Positions 7,377-15,180 are shown, counted from the stretch's first letter. The stretch is DNA of 15,323 bases from Candidatus Latescibacterota bacterium (GCA_022825185.1 JAJDYK010000199.1:1-15323), one strand, 5' to 3'. Numbers and translations: made by a program. The notes: generated by a model from the sequence alone, not told the origin.

Positions 7377-8900
7377 TCAGCGGGGTGCAGGTGTGGGTTG
7401 ACGCGGCGTGTCGGGGCGCGCAGGGTCGAAAACACTCGCATTGGACAGTTGGTCGAGAATGGTTTCAATCAGTTCGAGCGCCGTGGCCGGGGACAGCGAC
7501 TGAGCGATGGTGGCGAACGCGGATTGGAGGGACTTGCGGGACTGGGTAGGGATCGCATCGAGCGCGGGGTGCGGAGCGAGGTCGATTGGGTTGAACTCGA
7601 TCGCGCAGACGGTGAGGTCGGGGAGGGGTTCGGTACGGAGGGGCTGTACATGGGCGAGCGTACGCCGGATTTCGGGAAGGCGCTCATGCTCGCGCTCGAT
7701 AAGGGCAGTGGCGTCGGCTGGGCGGAGGTAACCCGAATGGGCAAGTTGGCGTGTACTGTCCAAGCGCTGAATGGCGGCGTCGACGTTCCGCAGCTTGTTC
7801 CGTTGGGAAGAGGCGCGCCGGCATTGGGTGCTGATTTGCTGGGCGATGGCACCGATTTGGTTCTCGAGGTTGCGTAGGTGGGGGCTGGGCTCGAAGTAAT
7901 CCCGCCGACCATTGGGGACGATGCGGCTGTCGAGGACATGAACCTCGCCGACGCACCAGCCATTGAATCGGGGTTCTAGGAAGAGATGCTCAAAGATGCG
8001 ATCTGTGCCGATTTGCATGTTGCCGACTCGGGCGCGAAGACCGCGTACGCCGAGGCCGCGGGGGATCGATCCCGCGTACGGAGTGTGCGCGAGCCATAGC
8101 ACAGCTGCGGGCTGGCCGCCATCAGGGCGGTCAATGACCCGTGTATCGAGATCTTCAAACGGGGCGGCGAATCGATCGTGTATCGCGATTGCCTCAAGAA
8201 ACGGGCGTTTGATGGGGACTTGATCATCGTTGACCTTGATGTCGAATACGAAATGGTCGGTATGGGCGTTGATTAGCTCGCGAATCTCTGTGGAAAAAGG
8301 AAATCGGGCGCACATGGGTACAGGGCAGACTTCGCTGAGGTAGGAGCGGACGATCTCTTGATTGAGAAGTGTCGAGGCCGCGTGACGGCTGATGCGTTCG
8401 ATGGTGACTTGGAAAAAGCGATCTGGCCAATCTCCGCTTGAGAGTTGCGTCGTGGTGGTGCACTTCTGGATGGCGGTTTTCGCGTCGAGGTGTTGGAGGT
8501 CGAGTTTGCGGAGAGCCCGTGCGTCCCACGACACGCGAATTGGAGGGGTGTCTGTGGACGAGCGGGTCGTGAAATGCAACTCATCGGCGAATGCGAGGGC
8601 AGCGAGACGACCGATTCCGCGAAATCCACGGTCCACGGAGGGATTTTTGGGACTGCGACCGAGGTCGATGAGACGGTGGGCGGCCTCGTGTGGGGTCAAT
8701 CCAGGGCCATCGTCAAGTATCGTGATGCGGGAGCGAAGAGGGTCGATGGTGATGCGCACGCTGCCGCCATTCAATCTTTCGGCGGCGACCGCATCGGCGG
8801 AGTTTTGGATGTACTCGCGATAGAGTACCAGTGGATCGTCGTACATGCCGGCTGTGACGAGCCGAAGCAATTCTCCGCCGAGGACCGGTGAGAGGGACAT
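7377..8900 (-). CDS. GHKL (Hsp90/MORC-like) ATPase, second copy
   Basis: A 507-residue protein with an N-terminal Bergerat-fold ATPase: N-box YREYIQNSADA at 27-37 (E29, N33 and D36 for Mg-ATP), G1 LDDGPGL at 62-68, and G2 GFRGIGR at 92-98. A following S5-like transducer ends in GLRARVGNMQIG at 287-298 and GEVHVLDSRIVPNGRRDYFE at 318-337, where an Arg probably reaches the ATP gamma phosphate. A helical C-terminal part (about 340-490) and a Pro-rich tail follow. The same order is seen in the other ATPase of this cluster, so they are paralogs. Members of this superfamily dimerise on ATP binding and act as clamps or chaperones, including MutL/MORC types linked to DNA restriction. The start overlaps the radical SAM stop as TAATG, a sign of translational coupling. 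Confidence 0.85.
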   Translation of the reverse strand: MSLSPVLGGELLRLVTAGMYDDPLVLYREYIQNSADAVAAERLNGGSVRITIDPLRSRITILDDGPGLTPHEAAHRLIDLGRSPKNPSVDRGFRGIGRLAALAFADELHFTTRSSTDTPPIRVSWDARALRKLDLQHLDAKTAIQKCTTTTQLSSGDWPDRFFQVTIERISRHAASTLLNQEIVRSYLSEVCPVPMCARFPFSTEIRELINAHTDHFVFDIKVNDDQVPIKRPFLEAIAIHDRFAAPFEDLDTRVIDRPDGGQPAAVLWLAHTPYAGSIPRGLGVRGLRARVGNMQIGTDRIFEHLFLEPRFNGWCVGEVHVLDSRIVPNGRRDYFEPSPHLRNLENQIGAIAQQISTQCRRASSQRNKLRNVDAAIQRLDSTRQLAHSGYLRPADATALIEREHERLPEIRRTLAHVQPLRTEPLPDLTVCAIEFNPIDLAPHPALDAIPTQSRKSLQSAFATIAQSLSPATALELIETILDQLSNASVFDPARPDTPRQPTPAPR

Positions 8901-10540
8901 TAGACGGTGCCTGCTTGGAGTTGCTTTAGGAGAATGTGATCCGCACGTTGATCGTCAACGGGGTCGTAGAGTCCAGCGTCCTCTACGGTCACATCAGGTT
9001 CGGGAAGTAAGTGATCAGGTGTGAGTTCCGGGAAAACGTGTGCGATGTCGGTGACTCTAGCCGCCTTGGTGTCGATGGCGTGGAAACGGGCGAGCTCGCG
9101 CAGCACAGGAGTGAGGGATTTGTCTGAAACGAGCTTCAGATACGCTTCGCGGCGGGGCTTCGCACGAAGAGTATCGCTGAGTAGAGCGACAAGTTCGAGA
9201 CGTTGGGTAGGATTCAGGCGGCGCAGGAGCGCCTGATACTCGTCAAGGAGTGGTCGCCCGTCGCCATGCTCGAAAAAATCGCGTTCGAAGATGAACGCAT
9301 GCGGAAGAGCGAGTAGGCGCTCGAAATCTTCGAAGCAGTCGCCGAACGCCCTGTGGAAAAACTTATCGCTCCCGGAAACGACTCCATGGGTGGCCTGAAG
9401 CATGATTTGGAACGAGCGCAAGTAGTAGCGGTTCCAGTGTTTGCCGACATGGGAGCGGTCTTTCAGGGTGACGGGCAGGTAGCGCATCGGGAACGACCAG
9501 ATGCGTACGCCGAGACGCGCGTTGAGTTCGATGTTAATGCTCATGCGCTGGTAGAGGTCGCTGGGCGTGTCCATGAAGTTGTAGAGCATGTAGTTGGAGA
9601 GGGACTTCAGGCCGTAACTGGCGGCCATTTCAACGGAACGCTGGTAGACGCGGCGCATGCCGACGTGGTCGAACGCTATGCGTAGCGGGTCGATACAGAT
9701 TTTGGCCATCTCGCGGAGATACATCGGACTCTTGGCGAGAATGCGCGCGTCGACGCCTTGGTTGAAGTCGACGCGCCGTTTGGCGGGCGATGCACCGTCG
9801 CGCTCGAATACTGCTCCACGCTCGAAGCCAAGGTCGCGGATTTCGGCGACGACCTCTTGGTAGCGACTGCTCGCGGCGACGTTGTTGTCCATGAGAATGA
9901 GGTCCTTCTTAGGACCGAACTGCGCCTCGACGCCGAGGACTAGACCGCTTAGGGGCGGCATTTCACGCTGGGCGCCCTCAAGTTTCGGGACGCCGCAGAA
10001 TGAGCACTTGCGTACGCAACCGCGCGAGGCATAGCCGAAATAGGCGTCTCGTACTGGATAGACGTAGGGTGTGTGGTCGAGGATGCTGTAGTCCGGGACG
10101 AGTTCTTCGATGGGTGGGGCGGCGATGTCGTCGGCGCCGAAGTCCCCGTCCTCGCCGGAGAGTTCTAGCGAAACAGCTGGAGGTTGGTCAAGCAAACCCT
10201 TGATGAAGCGAACCCCGGCCCAGCGAGGTTCTCGGATGAACTCGTCGAACATCAATGTGGCGGCTATGCCACCGACAAAGACACGTTCGGCTTGTCCCCG
10301 TGCGGCGCGTAGTGCGAAGTCGATGGCGGCTGAGGTACGCTTCCACTCGAAGCTGAACAGCGTGGTCACATAGACTCGGTCCCAAGCGTGTTCGAGGGCT
10401 TCGGGTGCGTACCCCTTGACGAACTGCACATGGTCGTTGCGGCCGTGTGGGCCATGGTAGGAGGCGATCTTCATTAGGCCTAGCGGCGGGTACTTGTTAG
10501 GGTAACCGGGTTCGACCAGAAGGATGTTCTGCTTAGGCAT
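8900..10540 (-). CDS. Radical SAM protein of the B12-binding-type architecture
   Basis: A 546-residue protein from ATG 10540 to TAA 8900. The cluster-binding CxxxCxxC motif is CVRKCSFC at 175-182 (C175, C179, C182), preceded by YFGYASRG as in class-B-type radical SAM enzymes. The N-terminal domain opens with NILLVEPGYPNKYPPLGLMK, the Rossmann start of cobalamin-binding radical SAM proteins, but no DxHxxG cobalamin motif is visible, so B12 may not bind. The barrel continues with LILMDNN (214-220), VDFNQGVDARIL (257-268) and SNYMLYNFMDTPSDLYQRM (315-333). The substrate is unknown. It lacks the viperin pattern as far as I can see. It lies between two paralogous GHKL ATPase genes, 57 bp after the first and overlapping the second by one base, so it is an integral member of the cluster. 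A role in modifying DNA, nucleotides or a partner protein is inference. Confidence 0.87.
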   Translation of the reverse strand: MPKQNILLVEPGYPNKYPPLGLMKIASYHGPHGRNDHVQFVKGYAPEALEHAWDRVYVTTLFSFEWKRTSAAIDFALRAARGQAERVFVGGIAATLMFDEFIREPRWAGVRFIKGLLDQPPAVSLELSGEDGDFGADDIAAPPIEELVPDYSILDHTPYVYPVRDAYFGYASRGCVRKCSFCGVPKLEGAQREMPPLSGLVLGVEAQFGPKKDLILMDNNVAASSRYQEVVAEIRDLGFERGAVFERDGASPAKRRVDFNQGVDARILAKSPMYLREMAKICIDPLRIAFDHVGMRRVYQRSVEMAASYGLKSLSNYMLYNFMDTPSDLYQRMSINIELNARLGVRIWSFPMRYLPVTLKDRSHVGKHWNRYYLRSFQIMLQATHGVVSGSDKFFHRAFGDCFEDFERLLALPHAFIFERDFFEHGDGRPLLDEYQALLRRLNPTQRLELVALLSDTLRAKPRREAYLKLVSDKSLTPVLRELARFHAIDTKAARVTDIAHVFPELTPDHLLPEPDVTVEDAGLYDPVDDQRADHILLKQLQAGTV

Positions 10541-10562
10541 GGTGGGCTAGGGGGTCCAAATG

Positions 10563-10595
10563 GGGGGCATGTCAAGCTTCTCAGTCGGGGGCATG
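10563..10595. repeat. 9-bp direct repeat between ATPase and radical SAM genes
   Basis: GGGGGCATG occurs at 10563-10571 and again at 10587-10595, 24 bp apart, inside the only 57-bp gap of the central operon. In the transcript these read CATGCCCCC. They fall between the stop of the first ATPase and the start of the radical SAM gene, where no good Shine-Dalgarno site is seen. A role in processing or binding is possible, but the repeat is short. Confidence 0.3.
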
Positions 10596-10597
10596 CT

Positions 10598-12166
10598 TTA
10601 GCGGTGCTGATGGCCGGGCCGGAGCGCGGCGATCACATGCTGTTCAATGGTGGCAAAGCGCTCGTCGTCGTCGAGTTCCTGTTTGACGACGGCGAGAACC
10701 GTGCGGACTGCCAGGCGTGCCTGCTTGTTGAGGTGGGACATGGATGCGTCGGCGTCCGTACGCTGTACCTTTTTGATTTGCTCCTTGAGTTCCTTTACGG
10801 CGCGTAGCGCCCGTTCGAGTTGCTCGCGTTCGCCGTCCGTGCGGTTGCGTTGTTGAATTGTGTCGTTAAGGCGACCGGCTTCCTTGTCGAGCGTCTCGAG
10901 CAAGCGAGTTTTCTCGTTGTGCGATGTGAGCCCCTCTTCGAGCCGCTGGCGGGCTTGCTTGGCTGCACGGTTGGCTCGTTGGGTGATCTTGCGTACGGAG
11001 GTGTTGCGATCCTTGGACTCGTTGCGGATGTCCTTTTCGATGCGTCGCATCTCGTCTGCGAGCTGCTCGTGAAGTCGGGAGAGGGCATCGGAAGGCTCGA
11101 AGTCGTCTCGCTGAGAGTTCGGTACGAGAGCTGGGTCAACGACATGGATCTCGCCGAAGCACCACAAGGCGAGCGGGCGGCTGGTCCAGAGTGCCTGGAC
11201 GAGCGAGTGGTCGCCAATGGCGATGTTGTGCATGCGTACACGGAGGCCGCCGAATGGAACGTCGGCGAGAGCTCCTCGCCGCTGGTGGTGGGCGAGCCAG
11301 CCCCACCAGCCTGAGTATCCACCGTTTCTGGGGAGCGCAACTACATCGGTGACATCGACTCGTCTGGGGGCGCGTCCGAGCGCGTTGCGGGTGGTGAAAG
11401 AATCCTTGAACGGACGGTAGATCTCACGGAGGACGGCACCGTCGGGGCTGCAGATGTTGATCGAGACGGTGTCTAGGGACTCGGGATGGCCGGCGGCGTT
11501 GGCGAAGGTGCGAATCTTCTCCTGAAACTTCCATGTGGTGGGATCTTGGCGGACGGGAGCGGTCTGCTCAAGGTAGTTGGACAAGGCATCGACATCGAGC
11601 AGGGCGGGGTTGGTAACGCCATCGAGGGTGACCTGCAGGAACCCGGCGTCGACTTCGGACGGCCGCTCTTCGGGTGTGCAATTACGGTTGATCGCGTCGG
11701 CAATAGTGGTGGGTGCTTGGCCGGGGCGCGTGAGTTGGTTGATGGCGTGGGCATCAAACGTAACTGTGCAGGCCCGGTCATCACCGTCACTAGTGTCGAA
11801 GACCAGGCGGTTGCAGTAGCTGATACCAGCCATGCGGCCGATTCCACGGAAACCGGCATTGGCGGCGGCCGCATCGTTGGTGCTGGCCTTGCCGGAGTAG
11901 CCGATGTCGACGAGTTGGACGATAGCTTCCTCAGGGTTTAGGCCTGTCCCGTCGTCGCGGATCCGGAGTGTCTTGGCGTGCGGATCGATGATGATGTCGA
12001 TGCATCCCTCATCGGATGCGAGCAAGCCTCGACGGCGAGCTGTACGGACACTGTCAAACGCATTTTGGATGTACTCTCGGATGCAGTGCAGCGGCTCGCT
12101 GTACATGCCGAGTGTAATGGTTTCGAGAAGATGGACGCCGAGCTGGGTTTCATGATTCGGGGACAC
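10598..12166 (-). CDS. GHKL (Hsp90/MORC-like) ATPase with coiled-coil tail, first copy
   Basis: A 522-residue protein starting at GTG 12166 (GGGA lies about 10 bp before it; an out-of-frame ATG at 12153 is not usable) and ending at TAA 10598. Bergerat-fold motifs are in order: N-box REYIQNAFDSV at 30-40, G1 RDDGTGL at 70-76, G2 GFRGIGR at 105-111. The S5-like region carries WGWLAHHQRRG at 288-298, GLRVRMHNIAIG at 307-318 and GEIHVVDPALVPNSQRDDFE at 338-357, closely matching the second ATPase. Residues 365-470 are rich in Lys, Arg, Glu and Gln with heptad-like spacing and probably form a coiled coil, absent or shorter in the paralog. ATP-driven dimer closure is known for the superfamily; a heterodimer with the paralog is inference. 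It follows herA by only 5 bp. Confidence 0.87.
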   Translation of the reverse strand: MSPNHETQLGVHLLETITLGMYSEPLHCIREYIQNAFDSVRTARRRGLLASDEGCIDIIIDPHAKTLRIRDDGTGLNPEEAIVQLVDIGYSGKASTNDAAAANAGFRGIGRMAGISYCNRLVFDTSDGDDRACTVTFDAHAINQLTRPGQAPTTIADAINRNCTPEERPSEVDAGFLQVTLDGVTNPALLDVDALSNYLEQTAPVRQDPTTWKFQEKIRTFANAAGHPESLDTVSINICSPDGAVLREIYRPFKDSFTTRNALGRAPRRVDVTDVVALPRNGGYSGWWGWLAHHQRRGALADVPFGGLRVRMHNIAIGDHSLVQALWTSRPLALWCFGEIHVVDPALVPNSQRDDFEPSDALSRLHEQLADEMRRIEKDIRNESKDRNTSVRKITQRANRAAKQARQRLEEGLTSHNEKTRLLETLDKEAGRLNDTIQQRNRTDGEREQLERALRAVKELKEQIKKVQRTDADASMSHLNKQARLAVRTVLAVVKQELDDDERFATIEQHVIAALRPGHQHR

Positions 12167-12171
12167 GGTGT

Positions 12172-13842
12172 CTATCCCGGGCGGTACGCGTTGCGCGGAA
12201 AGCGGAGCTTCAGCGTTCCCGCGCTGAAACGTGTGTGGCTAACGAGGAGCTCGCCCTTGCGGAGGAAGGGAACCCGTTTAGATTGGGGACGCATTCTTAT
12301 CTCTTGGTCTTTCTGGGACTCGACGGCGGTGGTGCGTCCAAACACGTGCGTGCCCGAGTTGCCGGTAACACGGTCGTCGACGCTCGTGCGGAACTGCTCC
12401 GCACCGAACAGTATGATTCCCTCGGAGCGGCCGCGTTCGCTGATTTCCCGCAGATGTCCGGTAAGGGACCGCGCTCCACCATGCCTCGGAGCGAACTTGT
12501 TCAGTTCGTCGGCGAAGAGGACAACTGTGCCACGCTCCGTGACGGGAGCGCCCTCATTGTCGGGATGGGACGGGCGGGGGTCTCGCAGGGCGGCGATTAC
12601 GTCGCCGACAACGAAGGCCTGGAGGTAGTCAGGGAGTTGAGCGATATCGACAACGGCGACATCGCCGGGTTGGAGTAGGCGAAGGCGGTTGGATAAGCAG
12701 ACCTGTCGGTAGTCGGCAGCGTGCCGAGCCAGTTCGGTGAACATGGCATTACGCGTACGCTGGCCGAAGAGGCGGTAGAAGCGGCGCCAGGACACGACCG
12801 GTATGCGGCTCTTGTCTGGAGTGGAGTTGGCCCAATCCGAGACGTTGCTGCGGAGCGCGCTCCAAGGGGCTTCTCGGCGAACATTTTCGCGGCAATACTC
12901 GACGCAGCTGACTAGTGTCTGTGCCGGGTCGTCCATGTCCTCGAATAGGAGGTGAAGGCGTTCGAGCGCGTGCTCTACATCGTAGAAGTAGCGGTAGGCG
13001 CGTGCGGCATCGAAGTTGGCGGAGACCTCGTTCGAGGGGAGGGACGTTTGGGCCCGGCCGGGTTCATCGGTGCAGTAGGGATAGAAGTATGAGACGTTGG
13101 AGAGCGGCTCGCAGCGGAGGCCGCACCTCTCCCAGTCGCGCCGTGTGCGATCGTCTAGGTCTTGGGCGGGCTCGTGCAGGTGCAGTAGGTCTGAGCCCTT
13201 CACGTTCAGGACGACGAAGGCCGGTTTGGGGCCGGATTCCCACTGGTCGGCCTGCTGCTGGATGGCGGATAGGAGAAACATGGCGTATGAGGTTTTGGTC
13301 GCGAGGCCTGAGATGCCGGAGATGTTGAGGTGGGCACCTTCGGGGCCGACGAGGTAATCGGCGTCCATGTCCACGCTGATCACGATACTGGTGTCGTTGG
13401 GACCGGACATGGTGATGTATCCGGCGGGGGTGTTGCGGTGATATTCGTCAATGCCGAGGGCGCTGCGGACACCGTCTTCGTCGGGATAGTGGACGCGTGA
13501 ACCGTGGGGGACGGGCATTTCGATGTCGTTGGTGTTGTAAAGGACGGTGGCGTCGGCGTATGTGGTTACGACGCGGCCGACGCGGGGGGATTGGGAGGAA
13601 TTGCCGAAGTCGGAGGATATGAACCCGCTCAGCGGGCTCGGCTCGTCTGAGACTTGGTGGATTTCGTCGATGATCGCGTAGAAGCGGCCGATGTCGGCGT
13701 CGGAGTTTTCAGGCGGAAGGACCTGGACGAAGTCGAAGGGCTTGAGATTGACGCCGGCGGTCAACCAAAAACGGAAGGACCCGGTGGACGTCGGGTGGTT
13801 TTCTGTCGCGACGACGCGACCGATTGGTGAGTTGGCGCTCAT
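12172..13842 (-). CDS. HerA-like DNA translocase/ATPase
   Basis: A 556-residue protein from ATG 13842 to TAG 12172. An N-terminal HAS-barrel-like segment (about 5-100, beginning IGRVVATENHPTSTGSFRFW) precedes a FtsK-HerA RecA-type core. The P-loop is GISGLATKT at 176-184: the Lys-Thr pair (K183, T184) is kept but the usual Gly before Lys is Thr. Walker B is VVLFADELNKFAP at 440-452 (D445, E446). Further HerA-like marks are the segment GAEQFRTSVDD (480-490) and a C-terminal tail with KGELLVSHTRFSAGTLKLRF (529-548). HerA proteins form hexamers that pump DNA through a ring and drive a nuclease partner, classically NurA. The NurA-like gene is immediately upstream, 28 bp away, so the pair is expected to form the same kind of complex here. 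Confidence 0.87.
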   Translation of the reverse strand: MSANSPIGRVVATENHPTSTGSFRFWLTAGVNLKPFDFVQVLPPENSDADIGRFYAIIDEIHQVSDEPSPLSGFISSDFGNSSQSPRVGRVVTTYADATVLYNTNDIEMPVPHGSRVHYPDEDGVRSALGIDEYHRNTPAGYITMSGPNDTSIVISVDMDADYLVGPEGAHLNISGISGLATKTSYAMFLLSAIQQQADQWESGPKPAFVVLNVKGSDLLHLHEPAQDLDDRTRRDWERCGLRCEPLSNVSYFYPYCTDEPGRAQTSLPSNEVSANFDAARAYRYFYDVEHALERLHLLFEDMDDPAQTLVSCVEYCRENVRREAPWSALRSNVSDWANSTPDKSRIPVVSWRRFYRLFGQRTRNAMFTELARHAADYRQVCLSNRLRLLQPGDVAVVDIAQLPDYLQAFVVGDVIAALRDPRPSHPDNEGAPVTERGTVVLFADELNKFAPRHGGARSLTGHLREISERGRSEGIILFGAEQFRTSVDDRVTGNSGTHVFGRTTAVESQKDQEIRMRPQSKRVPFLRKGELLVSHTRFSAGTLKLRFPRNAYRPG

Positions 13843-13870
13843 GAGGGCGCTCTAGCTGTGCTGGGGATTG

Positions 13871-14965
13871 TCAGAGGCATGCGCGAATACTCCGGTCGTT
13901 GCGGAACTGAGTCTTGATATAGCGTTCGGTGACGTGGACGGGGTAGAGGTGACTGGCCCAGCGCGCGTCAGTGTTGGGGGTCGCCGGTGCACGAAGTGCG
14001 AGGACGTGTTCGCTGATTCGGCTGCAGCGGGCGGTATCCATCTTGGGAGAGTCGTGAGCGGGGTCGTCGGGGAAAACTTCGATCTTGACCACTCCGTCGG
14101 GGTATTCGAGGCTCGCCACGCGGCCTGGGTCGTGTAACCTTAGGTACCATGACGCGATCGTGAGGTTGCGGTGGGGTGACCCGCGAGCCGGAGTTCGATG
14201 GGCAGAGGGTAGGCGCGAGATGAGTGCGCCGACGCGCTCAGCGCCGCTCCCACTGACATATGGCCGGTGAAGGTCGAACGATTTGGCGACACCGACGACG
14301 TTGCGGAAGGCCTCTTTGTATCGGTCCATGTCGACGTAGAACTCAATGGAACCATCAATGAGGAGTAGCGCATCGCGGGAGATGTCGCCGGCCTTGGCAA
14401 GCTTTACGATGCGTTCCACCTCCATGCTATGCATTTTGTGGAGGACCCGAGCGCGCGCACGGTCCATTGGGGGTCTTTGATCGGTGTCGTCGACTTCGTA
14501 GCGATCGAAAGTGAGGTCGAGCGGGAGGCGGGAGGTCCGTGCGGCGCTGCAGGTAGCCGCTTCGGCGTCGGCAAGATCTTCGGCGGAAAACGAGTCAGGG
14601 AAGAACAAGGTGTTGTTGGCGTCGTAGTGCCTAATGTGCAGGCGTGAGTCCCGCAACTCCGTGGTTGCGACACCGATTTGTGCGATCAGGAGAGGAAGGT
14701 AACGGTTCTTGGTATCGACCACGTAGCCGGCGCTGGTGACGCGTTGGCTGCCGTCGATGAAGTATCGAAAGAGCAACGGGTCGTGGTTGGCAATCTCAGC
14801 AACCTCGAGAAAGCGGGTATCGGGGCGCGGTGTCTCCAGGAACTTGCCCCGGGGCGGACGTGTATCGCTGTCGTTGGGTACTGGGGAGAAGTCGACGTCG
14901 TTAACCCCAGCAGGCCCGTAGCAGGTGAACTTGCCCTCGCGCAGGGCGGCGAGGATGCCGGTCAT
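13871..14965 (-). CDS. NurA-like nuclease
   Basis: A 364-residue protein from ATG 14965 to TGA 13871. NurA domain marks: the first metal-binding motif YFIDGSQRV at 68-76 (D71), a conserved acidic residue in MEVERIVKLA near 181-190, the second DGS in LLLIDGSIEF at 200-209 (D204), the lysine of VGVAKSFDL at 224-232, and the C-terminal YPVHVTERYIKTQF at 341-354. NurA nucleases have an RNase H-like fold, need Mn or Mg, and degrade DNA ends together with HerA. The adjacent herA-like gene supports the call strongly. An extra stretch between about 230 and 330 has low similarity to what I remember of the family. No Shine-Dalgarno site precedes the ATG, which lies 66 bp after a leader-like ORF, so translation might depend on that ORF. 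Confidence 0.8.
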   Translation of the reverse strand: MTGILAALREGKFTCYGPAGVNDVDFSPVPNDSDTRPPRGKFLETPRPDTRFLEVAEIANHDPLLFRYFIDGSQRVTSAGYVVDTKNRYLPLLIAQIGVATTELRDSRLHIRHYDANNTLFFPDSFSAEDLADAEAATCSAARTSRLPLDLTFDRYEVDDTDQRPPMDRARARVLHKMHSMEVERIVKLAKAGDISRDALLLIDGSIEFYVDMDRYKEAFRNVVGVAKSFDLHRPYVSGSGAERVGALISRLPSAHRTPARGSPHRNLTIASWYLRLHDPGRVASLEYPDGVVKIEVFPDDPAHDSPKMDTARCSRISEHVLALRAPATPNTDARWASHLYPVHVTERYIKTQFRNDRSIRACL

Positions 14966-15031
14966 GAAACTGGGAAACTACGCGAAGCCTGTGTGGTGAC
15001 ATGGGCGTTTGGTGGGAAGATGAGGTGGCAG

Positions 15032-15124
15032 TTACGAATTGCCGTCATGGTTGCTACCGGCGTTGGTTGAGGCAGCAGGATCAGCCTTTTGGGCACGCGC
15101 AAGGCGTGTGGTTGATGTGCGCAT
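15032..15124 (-). CDS. 30-residue leader-like ORF heading the cluster
   Basis: ATG at 15122-15124 is preceded by a consensus ribosome site AGGAGGG (complement of 15133-15139) at ideal spacing (8 bases). The ORF runs 30 codons (MRTSTTRLARAQKADPAA..., Ser/Asn-rich end) to TAA at 15032. It is by far the best initiation signal in the cluster, and a plausible promoter ends about 28 bp before it. No rare-codon run, signal peptide or known regulatory-peptide sequence is obvious. It ends 66 bp before the NurA-like start. It could be a true micropeptide, a leader peptide controlling the operon, or a non-functional remnant. Confidence 0.45.
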   Translation of the reverse strand: MRTSTTRLARAQKADPAASTNAGSNHDGNS

Positions 15125-15151
15125 GAAAGCAGCCCTCCTAGGAACGGCCGG

Positions 15152-15180
15152 ATTCTAGATGAGGTGACTGAATTTGGCCA
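15152..15180 (-). promoter_or_regulatory. Putative sigma-70 promoter of the NurA-HerA cluster
   Basis: On the minus strand, TGGCCA (15175-15180, four of six matches to TTGACA) and TAGAAT (15152-15157, five of six matches to TATAAT) are separated by an ideal 17 bp. Initiation is expected near 15145, giving a leader of about 20 bases before the 30-codon ORF. An imperfect palindrome with CTAG at both ends spans 15138-15158, covering the -10 element and start point, and might be an operator. Confidence 0.5.

Noticed and set aside
7347..7877. 176-residue plus-strand ORF
   Set aside because: Antisense to the second GHKL ATPase C-terminus; no family features.
8900..10540. Reading the radical SAM protein as a prokaryotic viperin
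   Set aside because: Length, N-terminal Rossmann-like domain and flanking motifs do not resemble viperin; only the generic CxxxCxxC is shared.
10820..11314. 164-residue plus-strand ORF
   Set aside because: Antisense to the first GHKL ATPase; its Val/Leu/Gly-rich composition is explained by the reverse complement of charged codons in the coiled coil.
12151..12153. ATG at 12153 as start of the first GHKL ATPase
   Set aside because: It is out of frame with the ATPase; GTG at 12166 is in frame and has a GGGA upstream.
12235..12678. 147-residue plus-strand ORF
   Set aside because: Fully antisense to the Walker B and C-terminal region of the HerA-like gene.
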